Shown here: in pieces, positions 1 to 3,776 of the stretch
Layout: every line of letters begins with the position of its first letter
Numbering within the stretch: the first letter of the stretch is position 1
DNA from: Deltaproteobacteria bacterium
GTDB taxonomy: Bacteria; Desulfobacterota; BSN033; UBA1163
NCBI GenBank assembly: GCA_016875255.1
Contig: VGRU01000230.1
Location: 1 to 5,567 of the forward strand
Length of the DNA stretch: 5,567 nt
Reading direction: 5' to 3'
Position numbers and translations under genes: made by a program
Notes under the pieces: model-generated
The model's input: only the letters and a program-made list of their open reading frames with translations
What the model was told of the DNA's origin: nothing
Databases searched by the model: none

Positions 1-615
1 GCTTGCTCTATTTTGGATCAGCAGTAAGATAGCCCTGGAAAGATCGACCGTATAAGTGGGAGCACCGATCTGGTCATTCACAATTGAGAGGACCTTTCTC
101 TCATTTGCCTGGCGGAGAATGGTTGTGACGAAATTCTTTCCATGTCTGCCATAAAGCCACTGGGTCCGGATCACCAATCCATCCCCAGCCAATTCCATGG
201 CATATTGTTCCCCTTTCCATTTCGATCGGCCGTAGATGTTGAGGGGATGGGGCATATCCTCTTCGACATAAGGGGCCCCCTTCTTTCCGTCGAAGACATA
301 GTCAGTGCTCAGATAGATCGCTTTCGCCCCGCATTGCCTGACACCCATGGCGATATGTCTCATTCCATCCGCATTGACGGCAAACGCCTCCTGCTCATTT
401 AACTCACAGCCATCCACATCCGTGTGGCCAGCCAAATTGATCACAATCGCCGGTCGAGCTCTCTTGATCTTGGCAACGGTCTCCTGCTCTTTCCGGATAT
501 CGATCTCATCGATGTCCCATCCCAGGACTTCGTCACCCGGAAAAGAAGACAGAAGTTCAGGGACAAGATCCCTTCCTAACATTCCCTTGGCGCCAATGAC
601 CAATAAGCGGTTCAT
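1..615 (-). CDS. rfbD: dTDP-4-dehydrorhamnose reductase RmlD/RfbD, C-terminus cut off by the window edge
   Basis: Cytoplasmic NAD(P)H-dependent reductase for the last step of dTDP-L-rhamnose synthesis, reducing dTDP-4-dehydro-L-rhamnose to dTDP-L-rhamnose. I translated it by hand: the ATG is at 615-613 and the frame stays open for 205 codons to base 1. Visible are an N-terminal Rossmann motif GAKGMLG (residues 8-14), the SDR catalytic stretch STDYVF (103-108), the YxxxK pair YGRSK (Y128, K132), and DQIGAPTYT (181-189), typical of RmlD. Family members are usually about 280-300 residues, so roughly the last 80-95 are outside the window. The start is favoured because MNRLLVIGAKG places the beta1-nucleotide loop at the expected distance. 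The ribosome site is weak (GGGA about 5 bases upstream). It is the last gene seen, 224 bases downstream of rmlB. A related NDP-sugar reductase is possible, but the rml neighbours support RmlD. Confidence 0.93.
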   Translation of the reverse strand, partial: MNRLLVIGAKGMLGRDLVPELLSSFPGDEVLGWDIDEIDIRKEQETVAKIKRARPAIVINLAGHTDVDGCELNEQEAFAVNADGMRHIAMGVRQCGAKAIYLSTDYVFDGKKGAPYVEEDMPHPLNIYGRSKWKGEQYAMELAGDGLVIRTQWLYGRHGKNFVTTILRQANERKVLSIVNDQIGAPTYTVDLSRAILLLIQNRAS

Positions 616-682
616 CCTTGTCCCGTGAAGGGGTATGCTTTAGCTCTTTGAAAAAATGTGTCTTCGTCTATCTCTGAGTGCT

Positions 683-749
683 AAATTCCAATCACCAAAT
701 TCCAATAACGAAATAATATCCAATCATCAAACTCCAATCACCAATAACA
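683..749 (+). repeat. Degenerate heptad array A (nine 7-base units, all beginning AA)
   Basis: The stretch divides into 7-base units that all start with AA: four units at 683-710, a 4-base slip (aaat, 711-714), then five units at 715-749. Typical units are aaattcc and aatcacc. Read as pairs, 683-696 and 729-742 are near-identical 14-mers (one difference). The last unit overlaps the left arm of the C/G-rich hairpin. Units are directly adjacent with no spacers, so this is not a CRISPR. It lies in the rmlB-rmlD gap. Function unknown. Confidence 0.7.
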
Positions 750-795
750 CCCCCCTACCCCCTCTTAAGTTAAGAGGGGGAGAGGGGGAGTTATT
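743..795. repeat. Long C/G-rich hairpin between opposed heptad arrays
   Basis: The 26-base arms 743-768 and 770-795 are inverted copies with 22 of 26 positions paired around a single base. The central part cctcttaa-g-ttaagagg is perfect. Each strand carries two G runs of 5-6. A T run (794-799) follows only on the plus strand, where no gene ends. In the direction of the real genes there is no U tract, so I class it as a repeat hairpin and not an intrinsic terminator. It would still be transcribed in a rmlB-rmlD message. Confidence 0.75.
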
Positions 796-800
796 TTTTC

Positions 801-835
801 AAATATTGGTTATTGGCGCTTGGAATTTGTGATTT
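801..835 (-). repeat. Inverted heptad array D, beginning just after the rmlB stop
   Basis: Read on the minus strand from 835 down to 801, five consecutive 7-base units again all begin with AA, for example aaatcac and aaattcc. It begins 4 bases after the rmlB stop codon and is inverted relative to the array at 683-749. The two arrays enclose the C/G-rich hairpin. Function unknown. Confidence 0.6.
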
Positions 836-839
836 CCCG

Positions 840-1856
840 TTAACGATCCTGATACATCCGTTTGTAATAATCCAGATACTCCCCTGCCTTGATCTTTTTC
901 CACCATTCCCGGTGGGTTTGATACCATTCAATCGTCTGGTTGATTCCTTCTTCAAAAGAGACCGCAGGCGTCCACTCTAATGCCCTCTTGATCTTGGAGA
1001 AATCAATGGCATACCGCCGGTCGTGACCGGGACGATCCGCAACAAACCGGATCAGGGAATGGGGTTTCCCCAACCGGTCCAGGATCGTCTTTGCCACATG
1101 GAGGTTGGTCCTCTCGCTCTGTCCGCCTATGTTGTAAACCTCACCCGGTTTGCCCTCCCGAAGAACTTTGTCCAGGGCCCGGCAATGATCCTCCACATAG
1201 ATCCAATCCCTGACGTTTAACCCATCGCCGTACATGGGAAGTTCCTTATCTTCCATCGCATTGGAAACCATCAGCGGAATCAATTTTTCAGGAAACTGGT
1301 AGGGACCATAATTATTTGAAGATCGCGTGATGACGGTGGGAAGCCCATAGGTATGGTAATAGGCCCGGACCATCATATCCGCCGCCGTCTTGCTCGCCGA
1401 ATAGGGGCTGTTGGGAGCCAGCGGAGTCTCTTCGGTAAAGGCGCCTGTCTCCCCCAGGGAGCCATAGACCTCATCGGTCGAGATGTGAAGAAAACGGATC
1501 TTCTGCCCATGGCTAACTTTTCTCACCGCCTCCAGCAGAGCAAATGTCCCGAAGATGTTCGTCCTCATAAAGGCGCCCGGGTCTTCGATGGAGCGGTCTA
1601 CATGTGATTCAGCCGCAAAGTTTACGATGGCATCCACCCCTTTCCGGATCAGTTCCTCCATGCGGGTCGCATCAGCAATGTCCCCCCGGATGAAATGGTA
1701 ACGGGAAGAATGGGAAAGGTCCGAAAGGTTTTCGAGGTTTCCGGCATAGGTCAGTTTATCAACATTGATAATCGAGACCTCCGGATAGTTCTTCAAATAA
1801 TACCGAATGAAATTACTTCCAATAAATCCGCACCCGCCTGTCACCAGTAGTCTCAT
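840..1856 (-). CDS. rfbB: dTDP-glucose 4,6-dehydratase RmlB/RfbB, complete
   Basis: Second step of dTDP-L-rhamnose synthesis: NAD-dependent conversion of dTDP-glucose to dTDP-4-dehydro-6-deoxy-glucose in the cytoplasm. The 338-residue length is normal for the family. It is an extended SDR enzyme: the Rossmann loop TGGCGFIGSNF is at 6-16, DKLTYAGN at 33-40, NFAAESHVDRSI at 79-90, and STDEVYG at 126-132 with the dehydratase acid-base pair D128/E129. The catalytic YSASK gives Y152 and K156, followed by RSSNNYGPYQFPEKLIP (178-194) and the sugar-nucleotide-binding end RPGHDRRYAID (275-285). Every key residue is present. The ATG at 1856-1854 follows an AAGGAG site (1867-1872) with a 10-base spacer. 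The 530-base upstream gap suggests it may have its own promoter. The product also feeds other deoxysugar routes, but rmlD downstream points to rhamnose. Confidence 0.97.
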   Translation of the reverse strand: MRLLVTGGCGFIGSNFIRYYLKNYPEVSIINVDKLTYAGNLENLSDLSHSSRYHFIRGDIADATRMEELIRKGVDAIVNFAAESHVDRSIEDPGAFMRTNIFGTFALLEAVRKVSHGQKIRFLHISTDEVYGSLGETGAFTEETPLAPNSPYSASKTAADMMVRAYYHTYGLPTVITRSSNNYGPYQFPEKLIPLMVSNAMEDKELPMYGDGLNVRDWIYVEDHCRALDKVLREGKPGEVYNIGGQSERTNLHVAKTILDRLGKPHSLIRFVADRPGHDRRYAIDFSKIKRALEWTPAVSFEEGINQTIEWYQTHREWWKKIKAGEYLDYYKRMYQDR

Positions 1857-1888
1857 TATTCTCTGACTCCTTCCGGAACAAGTAATTT

Positions 1889-1955
1889 AAACCATAAACT
1901 CGAAACCCTAAACTCTAAACAAACTCAAATATCAAAACTACAAAATCTAAAATCG
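1889..1955 (+). repeat. Degenerate heptad array B, same plan as array A
   Basis: Four 7-base units at 1889-1916, a 4-base slip (aaac, 1917-1920), then five units at 1921-1955, all beginning AA. Examples are aaaccct and aaactct. Unit count, slip position, slip length and total length (67 bases) match the array at 683-749, although the units differ in sequence. It lies 32 bases upstream of the rmlB start, so an mRNA starting farther upstream would contain it. Confidence 0.7.
1891..1919 (-). promoter_or_regulatory. Weak candidate sigma70-type promoter for rmlB
   Basis: On the minus strand TTTAGA (1919-1914) and TATGGT (1896-1891) are separated by 17 bases, each matching 4 of 6 consensus positions. 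Transcription would start near 1884, leaving a short leader with the AAGGAG site. It lies wholly inside A/T-rich heptad array B, where chance matches are common, so this is only a candidate. Confidence 0.2.
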
Positions 1956-1997
1956 TTTAATCCTTTGAATTTTGGATTTATTTAGGCCCTTACACAC

Positions 1998-2014
1998 TAA
2001 ATTCTGAGAATTTA
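1998..2014. repeat. Perfect 17-base A/T-rich palindrome
   Basis: taaattct (1998-2005), a central g, then agaattta (2007-2014) is a perfect 8+1+8 inverted repeat. It sits 142 bases upstream of rmlB, in the otherwise featureless stretch 1956-2197. It could be a dimeric regulator site or a weak hairpin. No T run follows on either strand. Apart from a short gatcctg/caggat pair near 2090-2137, I see nothing else in that stretch. Confidence 0.45.
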
Positions 2015-2197
2015 TCTCTAACATCTTAAAACCCATTGTTGTCATAAGGTCTAAACTTGGTTCAGCATCTCGATTTATCCAGTGGGTGAGATCCTGGCAC
2101 TAAGTGATGAACGAATGTGAATCAACAAGTTCAGGATGACAGGCCCAGGAAATTTCAAATATTTGTATCAATTTAGCTGTTTGAAATCGTCTTGTAA

Positions 2198-2273
2198 AAT
2201 CCCTCCTAACCTCCCTTTTCCAAAGGGAGGCAAAATATTTCCCCCTTTTGACAAAGGGGGATTCAGGGGGATT
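2198..2273. repeat. Double-hairpin interspersed repeat
   Basis: Two adjacent perfect hairpins: cctcccttt/aaagggagg (2210-2218 with 2222-2230, 3-base loop) and cccccttt/aaaggggg (2241-2248 with 2253-2260, 4-base loop). Flanking aatccctcct (2198-2207) and agggggatt (2265-2273) can close an imperfect outer stem, giving a three-way junction. Such C/G-rich paired hairpins are familiar as dispersed, non-coding repeats in many environmental genomes. No gene is associated with it. It lies between the opposed heptad arrays at 1889-1955 and 2313-2384. Confidence 0.75.
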
Positions 2274-2312
2274 AGATCGGTTTTTTCAAAGCACTAAACT
2301 GTTACAAATATT

Positions 2313-2384
2313 TTTATTTAGGATTTAGAGTTTCGTGTTTAGAGTTTAAACCATTTCGGATTTCGTGCTTCGAATTTCCGATTT
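2313..2384 (-). repeat. Inverted heptad array C, beginning just after the rmlC-like stop
   Basis: Read on the minus strand, five 7-base units (2384-2350), a 2-base slip (2349-2348) and five units (2347-2313) all begin with AA. It starts 2 bases after the stop codon of the rmlC-like gene and is inverted relative to array B. The 13 bases at 2336-2348 are the exact reverse complement of 1909-1921, confirming that the two arrays are related. Confidence 0.65.
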
Positions 2385-2386
2385 TA

Positions 2387-2845
2387 TTATCCATCTTTCC
2401 TCGCCCAATCATAAGGGATATCCTTGCCGTGGGGCGGGAGACGGTATTCATCCGGTTTGCTGTAATCATAGACCCCCGTCGGGATATTGACGATGATCGC
2501 CTCCTCCTCGCTGACGCACTTCCATCCATGATAGATCATATTCGGTACCTGGACCAGCATCGGGTTATGGATCCCGATGTAAAATTCATTGATCTCACCC
2601 CTGGTGGGTGACTTCTCCCTTGGATCGTAAAGGACCAGTTTGATCATCCCCTGGACCGAGACAATGTTATCGGTCTGGATTTTGTGATAGTGCCAGGCCT
2701 TGACGACCTGCGGGTAGGTCGTCGTCACGTAGACCTGGCCGAATTTTAAGAAGAGATCGTCATCTGCCCGGAGGATCTCCATCACCCTCCCCCGCTCATC
2801 CGGAATCACCCTCAATGACTTCGTCCTCACGCCGTGGATCATCAT
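2387..2845 (-). CDS. rfbC: Short dTDP-4-dehydrorhamnose 3,5-epimerase family protein (RmlC-like cupin)
   Basis: Probable third-step enzyme, epimerising dTDP-4-dehydro-6-deoxy-glucose at C3 and C5. It is 152 residues, against about 180 for classical RmlC, and forms a single cupin fold. Visible are PDERGRVMEILRADDD (15-30), KAWHYHKIQTDN (49-60) where H52 takes the place of the catalytic His of classical RGLHYQ, the barrel stretch GMIKLVLYDPREKSPTRGE (66-84), PNMIYHGWKC (101-110), and the ending DIPYDWARKDG (142-152). By eye, the active-site Lys of classical RmlC (QGKLV) and its first Tyr (YKxTDYY) appear replaced here, by D59/N60 and N120. The exact reaction is therefore less certain than the family. 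The first of two adjacent ATGs (2845-2843) is chosen, 5 bases from GGGAGG (2851-2856). Its place between rmlA and rmlB supports the rhamnose role. A 3-epimerase or ketoisomerase is an alternative. Confidence 0.85.
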   Translation of the reverse strand: MMIHGVRTKSLRVIPDERGRVMEILRADDDLFLKFGQVYVTTTYPQVVKAWHYHKIQTDNIVSVQGMIKLVLYDPREKSPTRGEINEFYIGIHNPMLVQVPNMIYHGWKCVSEEEAIIVNIPTGVYDYSKPDEYRLPPHGKDIPYDWARKDG

Positions 2846-2923
2846 TTCTTCCTCCCGTTCTCAGGCTTTATCGGGAAATCTACTCTAAATATTTGAATAT
2901 GGAATTCTTAAGGTGTAATTTAA

Positions 2924-2989
2924 GTCATTCCTGCGGAGGCAGGAATTCAGCATGAAACCTTACTGGATTCCCGTTTTCACGGGAATGAC
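2924..2989. repeat. 66-base double-hairpin repeat with 8-base terminal inverted repeats
   Basis: The ends gtcattcc (2924-2931) and ggaatgac (2982-2989) are perfect inverted repeats. Inside are two perfect 8-bp hairpins, attcctgc/gcaggaat (2927-2934 with 2939-2946) and attcccgt/acgggaat (2967-2974 with 2979-2986), each with a 4-base loop. The middle ggaattcag and ctggattcc also pair with one mismatch, so rival folds are possible. The pattern resembles the very common dispersed GTCATTCC...GGAATGAC repeats of proteobacterial genomes. No U tract follows on the coding strand, so it is not a clear terminator. Confidence 0.8.
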
Positions 2990-3025
2990 AAAAACGTAAA
3001 AAAAAGGTTCACTAAATTTTCTTGA

Positions 3026-3754
3026 TTACAGATTATTGGCTCCTGTCTGGGCCACCAGCTGATTGGCACGGAGCAGGGATTCAAAGGTTCCCGCATCGGT
3101 CCACCACCCATCCAAAATATCATAGGTCATCGTCCCTTTTCCAATATATCGATTATTCACATCCGTGATCTCCAACTCCCCCCGTTCCGAAGGCTTCAAG
3201 GTCTTAATAAAATCAAAGACGGTGGAATCATAAAAATAGATTCCGATCACCGCATATTTTGATTTTGGCTGTTTGGGCTTTTCCTCGATCCCGACAATCC
3301 TGTCTCCTTTCAACTCCGCAACGCCGAACCGATGCGGGTCAGGAACCTCTTTGAGGAGAATCTTCGCCCCCTCCTTCTGTCTTCGGAAAGCCTCTGCCGC
3401 ACTTCGAATATTTCTCTCGATGATATTATCTCCCAATACAACGCAGACTCCATCTCCGGCGGCAAAAAATTCTGCAAGGCCGAGGGCTTCGGCAATTCCT
3501 CCCTCTCCCTGTTGATAGGTGTAGTTAATATGCTTCAGCCCGAACTCCTTTCCGTTTCCGAGCAGCCTCAGAAAATCACCGGCATTATTTCCGCCGGTGA
3601 CGATCAGGATGTCATCGATACCCGCATTGATCAGGGTTTGAATGGGGTAATAGATCATCGGTTTGTCATAGACCGGAAGCAGATGCTTATTCGTTACCTT
3701 TGTCAATGGATAGAGCCGCGTTCCCAACCCCCCTGCCAAAATCACTCCCTTCAT
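3026..3754 (-). CDS. rfbA: Glucose-1-phosphate thymidylyltransferase RmlA/RfbA, short form, complete
   Basis: First step of the pathway: joins dTTP and glucose-1-phosphate to make dTDP-glucose, releasing pyrophosphate, with Mg2+ in the cytoplasm. The nucleotidyltransferase signature LAGGLGTRLYPLT is at 6-18, followed by NKHLLPVYDKPMIYYPI (22-38), QQGEGGIAEAL (81-91), the metal-binding Asp of VLGDNI (D109), VGIEEKP (154-160), RGELEITDVN (191-200), and WWTDAGT (217-223) with the second metal Asp D220. At 242 residues it lacks the C-terminal extension of about 45-50 residues that builds the allosteric site in classical RmlA (about 290 residues). Functional short forms are known, such as the Bacillus SpsI type. 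The ATG at 3754-3752 has a strong AAGGAGG (3760-3766) 5 bases away. The gene follows lptD by 22 bases, so the two are probably co-transcribed. A different NDP-sugar pyrophosphorylase is less likely. Confidence 0.95.
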   Translation of the reverse strand: MKGVILAGGLGTRLYPLTKVTNKHLLPVYDKPMIYYPIQTLINAGIDDILIVTGGNNAGDFLRLLGNGKEFGLKHINYTYQQGEGGIAEALGLAEFFAAGDGVCVVLGDNIIERNIRSAAEAFRRQKEGAKILLKEVPDPHRFGVAELKGDRIVGIEEKPKQPKSKYAVIGIYFYDSTVFDFIKTLKPSERGELEITDVNNRYIGKGTMTYDILDGWWTDAGTFESLLRANQLVAQTGANNL

Positions 3755-3776
3755 TCTTCCCTCCTTGTTTAAATCC

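Noticed and set aside
142..628. Two overlapping plus-strand open frames of 86 and 93 codons
   Set aside because: They lie opposite the rmlD coding frame, which is open without a stop from 615 to 1 and has clear RmlD motifs.
683..749. CRISPR array
   Set aside because: Units are 7 bases, degenerate and adjacent, without unique spacers, and no cas gene is present.
743..799. Intrinsic terminator
   Set aside because: The T run follows the hairpin only on the plus strand, where no gene ends; toward rmlD there is no U tract.
2091..2150. gatcctg ... caggatgac stretch resembling another dispersed repeat
   Set aside because: The inverted match is only 6 bases over about 40, too weak to call an element.
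2281..2290. ttttttcaaa as a recurring signal, also at 794-803 and inverted at 647-656
   Set aside because: Three copies of an A/T-rich 10-mer in A/T-rich gaps could be chance. Two follow C/G-rich hairpins, but that is too little to claim a separate element.
2314..2529. 71-codon minus-strand open frame overlapping the 3' end of the rmlC-like gene
   Set aside because: It is out of frame with the conserved protein, and its C-terminal end is only translated heptad-repeat sequence.
3332..3772. 146-codon plus-strand open frame opposite rmlA
   Set aside because: The minus-strand RmlA frame has all catalytic motifs and a strong ribosome site; this frame matches nothing I recognise.
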